Shown in pieces: positions 7,391-16,100 of a stretch of DNA of 42,003 nt. The notes beneath the pieces were generated by a model. The model saw only the letters and a list, made by a program, of their open reading frames with translations. It was not told the origin of the DNA and did not search any database. Where the stretch lies: contig JAIDDJ010000053.1 of NCBI GenBank assembly GCA_029055345.1, positions 1 to 42,003 of the forward strand. Reading direction: 5' to 3'. Every line of letters begins with the position of its first letter. Position 1 is the first letter of the stretch. The stretch is from Muribaculaceae bacterium (lineage in GTDB: Bacteria; Bacteroidota; Bacteroidia; Bacteroidales; Muribaculaceae). The translations under genes and the position numbers were made by a program.

Positions 7391-9691
7391 ATGAAAAAAG
7401 GTTCCACTATCGTCGCATTAGCGGCTTTTGCACTGACAACAATCTCATACCTAAATAGCCCCGCGGCTACCGGGAGCGCGTTACTTCCGGAAGAGGAGGG
7501 GCCGACATCGGAGCCCAACTCTTCTGATATTCCCGCCGCGAGGCCCGATTCACTTGACTTGGCCACAGATTCTATCTTCGATGAGACGATGCTCGATGAC
7601 TTTGTAGTCGTCGAGCGCCGTCGCCTCATTCAGAATGACGGTGCCACGCTGACGTATAATATAAGTGAGGATCCCGAAGCGGCCAGCTCCAACATTCTTG
7701 ATATCCTGAAAAAAGTTCCGGGAGTATCCGTAGATGGAGAGGACAACGTGAGGGTAAACGGTCAGACGAATTTCAAGATGCTCATCAATGGCCGAGAGGA
7801 CCCGATGTTGTCGGGAGATGTCAAATCCGTGCTCAAATCCCTGCCTGCCGCCTCCATCAAGAAGGTAGAGGTGATATCGGAGCCCGGTGCGAAGTATTCG
7901 GCCGAGGGCACGGGCGGAATCCTGAATTTCGTGATGGATACAGGCAAAAAGCTTTCCGGCTTCTCCGCCGACCTCTCGCTCTGGGGGAACAACTATAATG
8001 TCGGCGGCTCTATTAATGCCCGGCGTCAGATAGGCAACGTGATGCTTGGAGTGAATCTTACCGGCAATATATCATTGCCGCGGCCGAAGACATATAACCG
8101 GACCACAACAGAAGACCTTTCTGTGGCCGACCCGACGATAATGGTGTCGGAATCTGAAACAGACAGCAAATGGGCCTATATGGGACCGCGATTCAACCTG
8201 TCGTGGGAGCCCGATACACTCAATCTCTTTACAATCGCGGCTAATTTCGGCAGCAATCCCAACAGCTCCACGCAGGATTATCTCCGCTATATGAATCAGA
8301 GCGACGGAACTCCTATATGGAGCGTAGACAATAGGTTTGAGAATAAGACCAAATATACGGGTGCGGGGATGCAGGCCTCTTATCAGCACTCCTTCCATCG
8401 GCCTGATCATACGCTTGTGTTCTCCTATCTTTTCGACTGGTATTCCTGGCAGGATAAGAACCGCTACTATCTGAAAGACATTCAAGGCGATATCCACGAG
8501 GCGCCGTTCTCTTTGCGTAGCTCGGATAATTACCGCCAGGCCCACGTGATACAGCTCGATTACTCAAACCGGCTTGCGCCTCACTCATTGATAGAGGCCG
8601 GTGCGAAGGTCAATATTGACAACAATCCTTCAGATTCTTACACGGCAGAGGGAGAGGAAGAATCGGTGGCCGTGACTATCCCGACCTCAAGAGTGGATTT
8701 CAGTCAGTTCAAGGATATCTACGCCGTGTATGCCTCCTACAGCGGCACCTACGGGAGATGGAACGCGAAGGCCGGACTGCGCTATGAGCACACACGGATG
8801 GGTATGCGCTACCGGGAAGGAGATTATCCCGACTTCACCTCACGTCTTAACGATATTGTGCCAAATCTGGCCGTAAGTTATAATTTCACCGATGCCTCCT
8901 CACTCCGTCTGGCCTATCAGATGCGCATCTGGCGTCCCGGAATCTATATGGTGAATCCTTATGTCAACGATTTGATACCCGGAGCCGTAAGATATGGTAA
9001 TCCCAACCTCGAGAGCGAGAAAAGTCACGACATATCGATTGGCTACTCCAACTATGGCGGCCGATTCTCGGGGGGAGGAAAAGTGTCTTATCGATACATA
9101 GCAAATTCAATTACCGACGTTATATTCATGAAGGACGGGGTAATCAACACCACTTACGCCAATATCGGCCATTATTCCAACGTTTCGCTTGATGCCAATT
9201 TTGACTGGAAGATAAGCGATGTGTTCAATTGGGGTTTCAATGCCGGGGTAACCTATATGGATATCAAGGCCAACAGCGAGATGTTGAAGCAGCACAACAG
9301 CGGGTGGCAGACCAACCTTTCGACCAATATCGGATGGCAGATGCCGGGCAAAGTGCGTATGAGTGCCTATGGAGGCTACTGGAGTCCGTGGATTGATCTC
9401 CAGAGCCGCGGCAGCGACGGTTACTACTACAGTTTAGGATTCAGCCGATCGTTCCTGAAGGATGATGCGCTGACGCTCCAGGTGAATGCGGGGAATTTCC
9501 TCCCCTCGAGGAAGAGCAACAAATATACGCAGACCAGTGAGACCGTACGGTATACGAGCCGGACCGAGTATACGAGCTGGTATGTGGGAGTAGGCCTCAC
9601 GTTCCGGTTTGGCGGATTGAAAGCCGATGTAAAGAAGACGGCAGCCTCGGTAGAAGCTGAAGGTTCGGCTGGTGGAGGTGGGAATAAGTGA
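7391..9691 (+). CDS. TonB-dependent outer-membrane receptor (beta-barrel family)
   Basis: A 766-residue outer-membrane protein with an N-terminal signal sequence and a plug domain at about 75-180 (NILDILKKVPGVSVDG, then VRVNGQTNFKMLINGR, then SIKKVEVISEPGAKYSAEG and GGILNFVMD). A long beta-barrel follows to the C-terminus (..GVGLTFRFGG..). The layout matches the OMP_b-brl_3 TonB receptor group, which lacks the SusC-type carboxypeptidase-regulatory domain. The ligand is unknown and could be a siderophore, metal complex or small glycan. It is followed after 76 nt by an ECF sigma factor gene and a putative anti-sigma gene, suggesting a regulatory link, although no extended N-terminal signalling domain is present. 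Confidence 0.85.
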   Translation: MKKGSTIVALAAFALTTISYLNSPAATGSALLPEEEGPTSEPNSSDIPAARPDSLDLATDSIFDETMLDDFVVVERRRLIQNDGATLTYNISEDPEAASSNILDILKKVPGVSVDGEDNVRVNGQTNFKMLINGREDPMLSGDVKSVLKSLPAASIKKVEVISEPGAKYSAEGTGGILNFVMDTGKKLSGFSADLSLWGNNYNVGGSINARRQIGNVMLGVNLTGNISLPRPKTYNRTTTEDLSVADPTIMVSESETDSKWAYMGPRFNLSWEPDTLNLFTIAANFGSNPNSSTQDYLRYMNQSDGTPIWSVDNRFENKTKYTGAGMQASYQHSFHRPDHTLVFSYLFDWYSWQDKNRYYLKDIQGDIHEAPFSLRSSDNYRQAHVIQLDYSNRLAPHSLIEAGAKVNIDNNPSDSYTAEGEEESVAVTIPTSRVDFSQFKDIYAVYASYSGTYGRWNAKAGLRYEHTRMGMRYREGDYPDFTSRLNDIVPNLAVSYNFTDASSLRLAYQMRIWRPGIYMVNPYVNDLIPGAVRYGNPNLESEKSHDISIGYSNYGGRFSGGGKVSYRYIANSITDVIFMKDGVINTTYANIGHYSNVSLDANFDWKISDVFNWGFNAGVTYMDIKANSEMLKQHNSGWQTNLSTNIGWQMPGKVRMSAYGGYWSPWIDLQSRGSDGYYYSLGFSRSFLKDDALTLQVNAGNFLPSRKSNKYTQTSETVRYTSRTEYTSWYVGVGLTFRFGGLKADVKKTAASVEAEGSAGGGGNK

Positions 9692-9767
9692 TTCAGGCCC
9701 TTTGGGTCTGAGGTTTATGGGGGCCGGATTGGGGGTGAAATGAGATTAAGAGATTCTCGGAAATGAG

Positions 9768-10256
9768 ATGACGGAGACGGAGTTCAGGAAACATGTCATG
9801 CCGCTCCAGCGGCTGATGTATGGTATAGCGCTTCGGATGGGTATTCCCCCGGATGAAGCCGGCGATACGGTGCAGGAGTCACTTCTGCGTCTATGGCGTC
9901 ATCGTAACCGGATTCCATCGCCTGATGCAGGGTTAAAGGTCTATTGCATAGCCGCCCACAGAAATGAATGTATTTCCTGGTTAAAGCATTCCCGTTATGA
10001 TGCCCCCATCGAAGAGGCGAGCAATATATCGGCACCGCTTTCCGAGGATGCGGAGTTCAGGGATACCTCATCGCGGCTCAGTGAACTGATAGATGCGTTG
10101 CCGGCCGGTCAGCGAGAGGTGATAAGACTCTCCGGGATAGGCGGTCTCGACAATAACGAAATCGCGGAGCTAACCGGACAGACCGACAATAATGTAAGGC
10201 AACTCCTGAGTCGTGGACGAAGAAAGCTAAGAGTGCTGTTGGAAACTCGGTTTTGA
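9768..10256 (+). CDS. ECF-type RNA polymerase sigma factor
   Basis: A 162-residue sigma-70 family protein with region 2 at about 8-75 (MGIPPDEAGDTVQESLLRLW, the region 2.2/2.3 core) and region 4 at about 105-158 (LPAGQREVIRLSGIGGLDNN and the DNA-binding helix EIAELTGQTDNNVRQLLSRG). Regions 1 and 3 are absent, as is normal for ECF factors. It sits 79 nt upstream of a membrane protein that is the likely anti-sigma, and downstream of a TonB receptor. Its target promoters cannot be named from this window. Confidence 0.9.
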   Translation: MTETEFRKHVMPLQRLMYGIALRMGIPPDEAGDTVQESLLRLWRHRNRIPSPDAGLKVYCIAAHRNECISWLKHSRYDAPIEEASNISAPLSEDAEFRDTSSRLSELIDALPAGQREVIRLSGIGGLDNNEIAELTGQTDNNVRQLLSRGRRKLRVLLETRF

Positions 10257-10335
10257 ATACAACCTTAAAACTATTTTGAAATATCAACTATCAACTACAT
10301 ATCTCCTCACAATATTCTCCTCAAGACAAAAAACT

Positions 10336-11136
10336 ATGACTCAAAAAAGAATAAAAGAGATACGCGAGCTCTTGGAGCGGTTCTATACTGGAGCGACCTT
10401 ACCGGAAGAAGAGCGGCAATTGGCAGAAATGCTCAAGGAGGCGGAAGGGTTGCCTACGGACCTTGAGGCAGATTGCCGGCTGTTTGTTTCATTAAGCGCG
10501 GATATGCCCGATGAAGTATCGGAGCGCATAGAGCGGGCTCTGGATACCGAGATGGCAAAAGAGCGGAGACGGTTTGCAACGCGCTCCCGCCGGTGGTATA
10601 TAGCGGGAGCTGCGGCTGTTTGTTTTCTTATACTTGCCATAGGTGTGGGTCTGTTGCTTCCGGAAAGGGACTCGACAGATCAAGACAGACAGATGCAATA
10701 TGCTCTGGTGAAGACTAATGGAAAAAATGTCAAGGTTCCGACCCCGGAACTCCCGGAATGCGATTCGCTTATAATGAATCCGATAGCCCAAAGCGTTACC
10801 CGGCCGGCCAAATCGGAGAAATTGCCTCAAAGAGGGGAAAAGATAGAGCAATCGGCTCCTCGTGCTGAAAGATTGAGTACCACAAAGCCGAATATATCCG
10901 ACAGAGAGGCCCCGGTTGTTACAATGGAGGCGTCGTCAGAATCCTATCCGGATGATCCTTATGGTTATATCGCATCAAATTATAGGATAATAGATGATCC
11001 TCGTGAGGCTGAGGCGCTTGTGGGGGAGCTGATAGCCATAATGGAAAGCAATCTGATGATAGAGCAGAGTCGCGTGATTGGAGTCTACGACAATCTGCAG
11101 CTTGAATTGACAAATTGTTGTGCGCAGTTGCAATAA
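10336..11136 (+). CDS. Putative anti-sigma factor, single-pass membrane protein
   Basis: A 266-residue protein. I chose the ATG at 10336 (MTQKRIKEIREL) over an in-frame TTG 60 nt upstream, because the upstream residues are non-conserved-looking and the sequence there is AT-rich leader. The N-terminal about 85 residues are a charged helical cytoplasmic domain, followed by one membrane span at about residues 88-110 (AAAVCFLILAIGVGLLL) and a low-complexity periplasmic part of about 155 residues. It has no zinc (HxxxCxxC) motif. The assignment rests on position directly after an ECF sigma gene and on topology. It may alternatively be a generic sigma-operon membrane protein. Confidence 0.6.
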   Translation: MTQKRIKEIRELLERFYTGATLPEEERQLAEMLKEAEGLPTDLEADCRLFVSLSADMPDEVSERIERALDTEMAKERRRFATRSRRWYIAGAAAVCFLILAIGVGLLLPERDSTDQDRQMQYALVKTNGKNVKVPTPELPECDSLIMNPIAQSVTRPAKSEKLPQRGEKIEQSAPRAERLSTTKPNISDREAPVVTMEASSESYPDDPYGYIASNYRIIDDPREAEALVGELIAIMESNLMIEQSRVIGVYDNLQLELTNCCAQLQ

Positions 11137-11187
11137 ACGGACTCCAATATGATGTTACATAATATAGAAAGCTAAGTAAATACACCA

Positions 11188-11730
11188 ATGGATAAAAAAA
11201 GAAGAAATAGGAAGTCTCTGATTCGGGGAATGATAATGCTTATAATGCTTTTGGTTGCAAACATAGGGGCGACCGCAAAAGAAATATTTGCGGAACTGAC
11301 AGCAATGCCGCATGTTGAGAGCACCTTTATTTCCGGAAGGGTAGGGACTTCGATGATGACTGTGCCGGAAGTAGCGCGGGGCGCGAAGAACGGTGTATGG
11401 ATTGATTCCGACTTCAAGGCGATGTTCATCTACCGGTGCTATTCGGAAGATAGCGTGAAGAAAGCGCGTGAGCTACTGTCGAATTATGTAAAATCCAATA
11501 ACAATGTAGAGCTCGTGATGCGTACACGGCAGGGCATGCAGGAATATTCAATGTATGAAGTTGTGAATGCCGGAGCCCGTAACACCGATAATCGTGCGAA
11601 ATTGATTATATGGAACGAGGATGCCCCCAACGTATGCCAGATAGTTGTAATCGACTGGGAGGAACTACCCGATTTGTCTGACATCACAAAAGCAGGCGAT
11701 CCGTTGCGATTTATCGCCGGATTGTCCTGA
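11188..11730 (+). CDS. DUF4252-like secreted protein
   Basis: A 180-residue protein with a basic N-terminus and a hydrophobic signal/anchor (MIMLIMLLVANIGATA, about residues 15-30). The rest resembles DUF4252, small secreted Bacteroidetes proteins usually encoded beside ECF sigma factors: FISGRVGTSMM, the IYRCYSEDSVKKARELL helix and KLIIWNEDAPN. The molecular function of the family is not known. It lies 51 nt after the putative anti-sigma gene on the same strand and is probably part of the same regulon. Confidence 0.65.
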   Translation: MDKKRRNRKSLIRGMIMLIMLLVANIGATAKEIFAELTAMPHVESTFISGRVGTSMMTVPEVARGAKNGVWIDSDFKAMFIYRCYSEDSVKKARELLSNYVKSNNNVELVMRTRQGMQEYSMYEVVNAGARNTDNRAKLIIWNEDAPNVCQIVVIDWEELPDLSDITKAGDPLRFIAGLS

Positions 11731-11846
11731 CGTTCTCCGGAGATTTTTCATTCAGAGGCAAGAGAACAGAGAACAGGCATAATCGGCCGCAAAGCGGATG
11801 AACTATAGCGGAACTTGCTGCAAAACACAAAGAAAGGATTAAGTTA

Positions 11847-12407
11847 ATGAATAAAAGCACGAACTACAGGCCAACCGAGCATTCCCGGGCTTTAGTAGAG
11901 GAGGCATTGTCCAGGGCCAAGTCAGAGGGGCGGGTGCCAAAGATTCTATTTGTATGTCTGGGTAATATCTGCAGGAGCCCGGCAGCTCAGGGCATAACGG
12001 AAAAGATGGCTTCCGAGCGGGGTATGGATTTGGAGTGCGACTCTGCGGGATTCTATGGGGGGCACGCAGGCGACCTGCCCGACCGGCGAATGCGAGAGGC
12101 TGCTTACGGCCGAGGCTACCGGCTTGAGCATAGGGCGAGAAAGATAAAGAGTTATGACCTTGACGATTACGATATCGTGATAGGAATGGATGATTATAAT
12201 ATCTCAGACCTCCACGCTCTTGCCGACACAGAGGATAAAGACCGGCGCATCGTGAGGATGACCGATTTCGCCGTGGCCTATCCGGAATATGATTCGGTTC
12301 CCGATCCATATTATGAAGGGGCGGCCGGTTTTCAGCTTGTGCTCAATCTGCTTGAAGATTCATGCGCCACACTTCTTGATCTGATAGAATCAGAGTCAAA
12401 GAAATAA
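11847..12407 (+). CDS. Low-molecular-weight protein-tyrosine phosphatase
   Basis: A 186-residue cytoplasmic phosphatase. The P-loop CLGNICRS (Cys37 to Arg43, CX5R) gives the nucleophile and phosphate-binding arginine, and VPDPYYEG near residue 150 supplies the general-acid Asp. The first about 30 residues precede the usual start of the fold (KILFVCLGN). They may be a real extension or reflect a start too far upstream, with a GTG at about 11934 as an alternative. Such enzymes dephosphorylate tyrosine kinases of capsule systems, or low-molecular-weight substrates. No capsule genes lie nearby, so its partner here is unknown. Confidence 0.9.
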   Translation: MNKSTNYRPTEHSRALVEEALSRAKSEGRVPKILFVCLGNICRSPAAQGITEKMASERGMDLECDSAGFYGGHAGDLPDRRMREAAYGRGYRLEHRARKIKSYDLDDYDIVIGMDDYNISDLHALADTEDKDRRIVRMTDFAVAYPEYDSVPDPYYEGAAGFQLVLNLLEDSCATLLDLIESESKK

Positions 12408-12443
12408 TTTATACTCAGTAACCACCAATAGTTCTCAGAAGCT

Positions 12444-13532
12444 ATGAGAAAAAATATCCTCATCTCCATCTTAATAAGTCTGTGCATTCTTACGCCCGGA
12501 TATACTGATGCCCGGAAGAGCGTTAAGACGAGTAAGTCTCAATCCCGGAGTAATGGCAAGACTGTAAAAACCGAGTCAGTCGTCAATGATGATAAGAGTG
12601 TGTATATAGTGTCCACACTTGATGACGGGACCAGAATAATAACCGAGGTGGATCCTCAGGGAAACGTGACAGTACGGAGTGAGAGCAGCGGCAATTCAAA
12701 GGTCGCGACCAAGAATAATAGGAAAGAATCCTCCAAGCAGTCGAGTCGCCGGGTGGAGCAGGCGGTTAGAAAAGCCGAGGCGCAATTCAAGGCTGCTCAC
12801 GAAGAATCCAAGTCCGCGTTAAAGAGTGTTACCGGAAAGGGCACCGGCGCGGTCAAGATTTATTCCGGACTCCCGATTAATTATATCCGGAATACCGGGT
12901 GGCTGGATGTGGAAGTCAAGTATGCTGATACTCCCGGTATTGAGGTTTCCGGAATTGATCATGGTTCTCTCAACGAAGTGATTGATTATGTTAATGGAGA
13001 AGTGGAGATACGGTCGGCAAGCGCAAAAAAAATTTCAAGCAAAGCGAAGGTAACGGTTTACAGCAACGATCTCCGATCGCTATTCATATTGGGTAGCGGA
13101 AATGTAAGGTGCGATAAGATAATGGGACGCAATCTTGATGTCGGAATCATGGGCTCTGGCGATCTGGCGATAAAGGAAGCGATGGCAACGAGCATAAGAT
13201 TTCTTATAAACGGTTCGGGCGATATCCGATGCAACAGCTTAAGCGCCACTACTTTGCAGGTAGCCATCAATGGCTCGGGTGATTTATTTCTGGATAAAGC
13301 TATGGTCACGTCATTAGACTGTTTGGTTCAGGGCTCGGGCGATACGTTTCTAAAAGGAATAGAAGCCACGACACTGAGTGTTTCGAGTATGGGGTCGGGC
13401 GACGTAACGGTATCCGGTAAAGCCACGTCCGCCATGTATTCCATCCGCGGGACCGGTGATATAAGTGTCGGGGGTCTTAAAGCGACAAGAGTGTCGCAGA
13501 CCACCTATGGAACGGGTGAAATCATCCATTGA
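12444..13532 (+). CDS. Secreted head-GIN (DUF2807) beta-repeat protein
   Basis: A 362-residue protein with a signal peptide (about residues 1-23), a Ser/Lys-rich linker to about 125, then a right-handed repeat region. From about residue 210 onward, GSGN, GSGD, GSGD, GSGD, GSGD, GSGD, GTGD and GTGE recur roughly every 20 residues, the signature of the DUF2807/head-GIN beta-helix. Bacteroidetes carry these next to ECF sigma/anti-sigma and DUF4252 genes, and their function is not established; cell-envelope sensing or adhesion are guesses. It follows the phosphatase gene by 36 nt. Confidence 0.8.
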   Translation: MRKNILISILISLCILTPGYTDARKSVKTSKSQSRSNGKTVKTESVVNDDKSVYIVSTLDDGTRIITEVDPQGNVTVRSESSGNSKVATKNNRKESSKQSSRRVEQAVRKAEAQFKAAHEESKSALKSVTGKGTGAVKIYSGLPINYIRNTGWLDVEVKYADTPGIEVSGIDHGSLNEVIDYVNGEVEIRSASAKKISSKAKVTVYSNDLRSLFILGSGNVRCDKIMGRNLDVGIMGSGDLAIKEAMATSIRFLINGSGDIRCNSLSATTLQVAINGSGDLFLDKAMVTSLDCLVQGSGDTFLKGIEATTLSVSSMGSGDVTVSGKATSAMYSIRGTGDISVGGLKATRVSQTTYGTGEIIH

Positions 13533-13644
13533 GTGATGAAAATTGCGGAATGGAACTTCTTTGGCATATTATTTGTTTCATAAATAGATGGATTCCTGAT
13601 TTGGAGTCCGATTTAAGACCTCATTCAATAAAAAATATAAGGAT

Positions 13645-14232
13645 ATGGATAAAGAGCTTAAGGTAGGCCCCGGAATGTTTGTGGCCTATTCCTATAAATT
13701 GTATAATGAGTCAGATGGTAAGTTACTTTTTGAGACTCCGAAGGACCGTCCGGATGTGATGGTTTACGGAGTGTCGCAGGAAGTGGTGCCCGGTTTGATA
13801 GCCGCGATGGAGGGCTTGAAAGCCGGTGACCGTTTCGGAGTCACCTTGCCTCCGATGGCAGCGTTCGGAGAGCGTCATGAGGAGGATGTGGTTGAACTTG
13901 ACCGCGAGATTTTTACGCGAGAAGGGAAATTGGCAGAGGAGGTTAAGACCGGGGCTATCCTACCGATGATGACAGCAGATGGTCATCGGGTGATAGGCAC
14001 CGTGCTTGAAATCGGCGATGAGAAAATAAAGATGGATTTCAATCATCCGTTTGCCGGCCTGACCGTGCGTTATGACGGAGAGGTTGTGGAGGTCCGCGAA
14101 GCAACCGAGCAGGAGCTTAAGCCGATGCATGGATGCGGAGGCGGTTGCTGCGGAGGCTGCGGTGACAGCGGTTGTGACTGCGAAAAAGACGAAAATGGTG
14201 GCAACAAGGAATGTGGGTGCGGTTGCCATTAA
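13645..14232 (+). CDS. slyD: SlyD-like FKBP peptidyl-prolyl isomerase with Cys-rich tail
   Basis: A 195-residue cytoplasmic FKBP. The isomerase core is at about 1-70 and 125-150, and an insert-in-flap chaperone domain lies between (FGERHEEDVVELDREIF to LPMMTADG), as in SlyD. The C-terminal about 35 residues carry 9 cysteines and 2 histidines among glycines (for example HGCGGGCC and CGCGCH). This is comparable to the nickel-binding His/Cys tail of E. coli SlyD but dominated by Cys rather than His. Proline isomerisation, chaperone and metal-storage roles are expected from the family; the metal is unknown. It ends at a strong bidirectional terminator. Confidence 0.85.
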   Translation: MDKELKVGPGMFVAYSYKLYNESDGKLLFETPKDRPDVMVYGVSQEVVPGLIAAMEGLKAGDRFGVTLPPMAAFGERHEEDVVELDREIFTREGKLAEEVKTGAILPMMTADGHRVIGTVLEIGDEKIKMDFNHPFAGLTVRYDGEVVEVREATEQELKPMHGCGGGCCGGCGDSGCDCEKDENGGNKECGCGCH

Positions 14233-14299
14233 TATCTATACCCATTACAAATATCAAGATATCTAAGGAAGATACGCCCGAAAGATATTTAAGGCAAAA

Positions 14300-14345
14300 A
14301 GAAATCGGAATTCACTTGATTGTGAGTTCCGATTTCTCTTTATTT
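14300..14345 (+). terminator. Bidirectional terminator between slyD and ribH
   Basis: AGAAATCGGAATTCAC (14300-14315) and its near-perfect reverse complement (14322-14337; one position a G-U wobble) form a 16-bp stem with a 6-nt loop. It is followed by CTTTATTTT on the plus strand and TTTTTGCC on the minus strand, so it can end both convergent transcripts. Confidence 0.85.
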
Positions 14346-14386
14346 TCGAATAAAGTATAATGCGCCTTATTTTCAGATAAAGGATA

Positions 14387-14911
14387 TTATTGACGGAAAG
14401 AGGTATATCGCAATCCTGCGGCGAGAGTATGGAGGTTTGCCATCTTTATAGCTGCAACGGCTGCTTCAGCCCCTTTGTTCCCAAGTTCGCCCCCTGCGCG
14501 GTCGAGAGCCTGCTGCTCGTTGTCGACTGTCAGGACCCCGAAAATTACCGGGGATTTCCCACGAGAGTTCAGGTCGGCGGTGCCCTTAGCCACGATGTCG
14601 CATACGTAATCGAAATGGGGAGTGTCTCCACGGATCACGCATCCGATAATAATAACTGCCGAGACATCGGGCATATAGTTCAGGGCCATAGCGGCGGCAT
14701 TGACAAGCTCGACCGTTCCCGGCACATCCTGAAGGAAAATAGCGTTGTCGCCCACGCCCGCCTTATGGAGCACATCTAAAGCTCCGTCGCGCAGAGCTCC
14801 AGTGACGCGAGGATTCCATTCGGCGGTGAATATCGCGCATTTAAAAGCTGCCGGCTCCATTATGCGGGGAATTTCAAGCAGCTTCCCATCGGTATTGAGA
14901 ATTGTAGACAT
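14387..14911 (-). CDS. ribH: 6,7-dimethyl-8-ribityllumazine synthase
   Basis: A 174-residue lumazine synthase, which condenses the pyrimidinedione intermediate with 3,4-dihydroxybutanone phosphate in the penultimate riboflavin step. The family motifs are intact: TAEWN (substrate site), VPGTVELVNAA, GCVIRGDTPHFDYV with the catalytic His, and GVLTVDNEQQALDRAGG near the C-terminus. Subunits normally assemble as pentamers or icosahedra. It lies 15 nt downstream of a TPR gene, a pairing familiar in Bacteroidales. No FMN riboswitch is visible in the gap upstream of that gene. Confidence 0.95.
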   Translation of the reverse strand: MSTILNTDGKLLEIPRIMEPAAFKCAIFTAEWNPRVTGALRDGALDVLHKAGVGDNAIFLQDVPGTVELVNAAAMALNYMPDVSAVIIIGCVIRGDTPHFDYVCDIVAKGTADLNSRGKSPVIFGVLTVDNEQQALDRAGGELGNKGAEAAVAAIKMANLHTLAAGLRYTSFRQ

Positions 14912-14926
14912 ATTGAGGAATCGGAA

Positions 14927-15964
14927 TTAGGGGTTATTTTTTTTCTTCTTTTCCTCTGCCTTTTCCTCTGCCTCTGCCTCAGCCTCTTTCTTAGCCTGCT
15001 TTTTGGCCTCCTTTTCGGCTTTCTTCAGTTCGTTTTCGGCTTTTTTAGCATCAGCTTTGATATCCTTCTCTTCGGCCTTTTCCTCAGCCTCTTCGGCCTT
15101 TTCCTCAGCCTTTACCTTGCGTAGTCTGGTTTTTGCCGCGCGTTGAATCTTGTCGAGGAAGGATTTCCACATCGGTTCGTGGGCTGCCTCGTTATCCAGC
15201 TGCTCAAGGAGAGTGAGAATCTCTTGCTCGAGTTCGAGAATTTCGAGCGAGACGGCGTGAGGGAGAATAGCCTGCAGAAGTCTTTTTGCTCTTGCCATTT
15301 CTGACTTGCTGTGCATCATCGCGCGGGCCATGTCGATTGTCATTCTGACCTCGCGTCGAGCCACACGTCCGGTGCGTTTTTTTGCGAGTTTTATAGCCTC
15401 CATATAGAATCTCACGGCGCCGCGGTAATCTCCGGTCTGAGCCATCATTTCAGCTCCCTTGCGAAGAGATTCCACAAGTTTATCGGTAGCGGCCGCTACT
15501 CCGGCGTTAACCTTTTCGTAAAGTACGCCGGTATTGATTTGCTGCTTGGCGAGCAGGTCGAGGGTTTTCTTGCGAGAGCGTAGAATACGTGTTGAAAGTT
15601 CCATTGCAAGCACGTGCATCTCGCCGAAGCGGTCAGCATCCTCCTTGAGAAGCTGCTCGAGGACCTTGAATAGCACTTCAAGTTCTTTCTCGCTCTGCTT
15701 ATAATCTTTAAGGGCGAAATGGATTTCCGAGATGTCGAAAAGGAGAACGGCCAAAAAAGCCCGGAATTCCTTGTGGCTGAAATCGGAGAAGTCGCGCAGC
15801 TGGCGCAGCGCCTCGACCACTTTCGCAAGAGCCTCGTCATATTTTTCCTCGACGTATAGTGTGAGGGCCTCGCGGCGGAGGTCCATGGCTGCCTTGAAAG
15901 CCTCCTTGTCGGATTCAAGCTTCGGCAGTTCCTTTAGATTCAGATTCAGATCCTTTATAGTCAT
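14927..15964 (-). CDS. TPR protein with Lys/Glu-rich tail, ribH neighbour
   Basis: A 345-residue, predominantly alpha-helical cytoplasmic protein. TPR-like helix pairs occupy about 20-265 (EALTLYVEEKYDEALAKVVEAL, DYRGAVRFYMEAIKLAKK). After about residue 275 the sequence becomes a highly charged K/E/A-rich coiled-coil or single alpha-helix (EEKAEEAEEKAEEKD and similar). No signal peptide or catalytic motif is present. Conserved position in front of ribH suggests co-expression, but a role in flavin metabolism is not shown. The lysine-rich tail could contact RNA or acidic partners (inference). Confidence 0.75.
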   Translation of the reverse strand: MTIKDLNLNLKELPKLESDKEAFKAAMDLRREALTLYVEEKYDEALAKVVEALRQLRDFSDFSHKEFRAFLAVLLFDISEIHFALKDYKQSEKELEVLFKVLEQLLKEDADRFGEMHVLAMELSTRILRSRKKTLDLLAKQQINTGVLYEKVNAGVAAATDKLVESLRKGAEMMAQTGDYRGAVRFYMEAIKLAKKRTGRVARREVRMTIDMARAMMHSKSEMARAKRLLQAILPHAVSLEILELEQEILTLLEQLDNEAAHEPMWKSFLDKIQRAAKTRLRKVKAEEKAEEAEEKAEEKDIKADAKKAENELKKAEKEAKKQAKKEAEAEAEEKAEEKKKKNNP

Positions 15965-16051
15965 ATGCTGTTGGATAATTATTTACTAATTAATAACAAA
16001 TTCCGGAATATAACGGTTTAGATCTCCACATAAAAACGATAAAATCAGGGT

Positions 16052-16100
16052 CTTGGACCTCATTTAAAAAATCTGTTAGTGCCGGCACTTGGACCTCATT
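16052..16100. repeat. 36-bp spaced direct repeat and 12-bp palindrome
   Basis: CTTGGACCTCATT occurs at 16052-16064 and 16088-16100 (period 36), and the palindrome AGTGCCGGCACT lies at 16078-16089. The second copy runs up to the stop codon of the thioesterase gene. On the minus strand the palindrome is followed about 10 nt later by TTTTTT, so it might work as a weak terminator between the thioesterase and TPR genes. Confidence 0.45.

Noticed and set aside
10276-10335. TTG start for the putative anti-sigma gene
   Set aside because: The ATG at 10336 gives a typical N-terminus; the added 20 residues look like translated leader.
15965-16099. FMN riboswitch upstream of the TPR-ribH genes
   Set aside because: No RFN-element-like conserved core is visible; only a short repeat and a palindrome.
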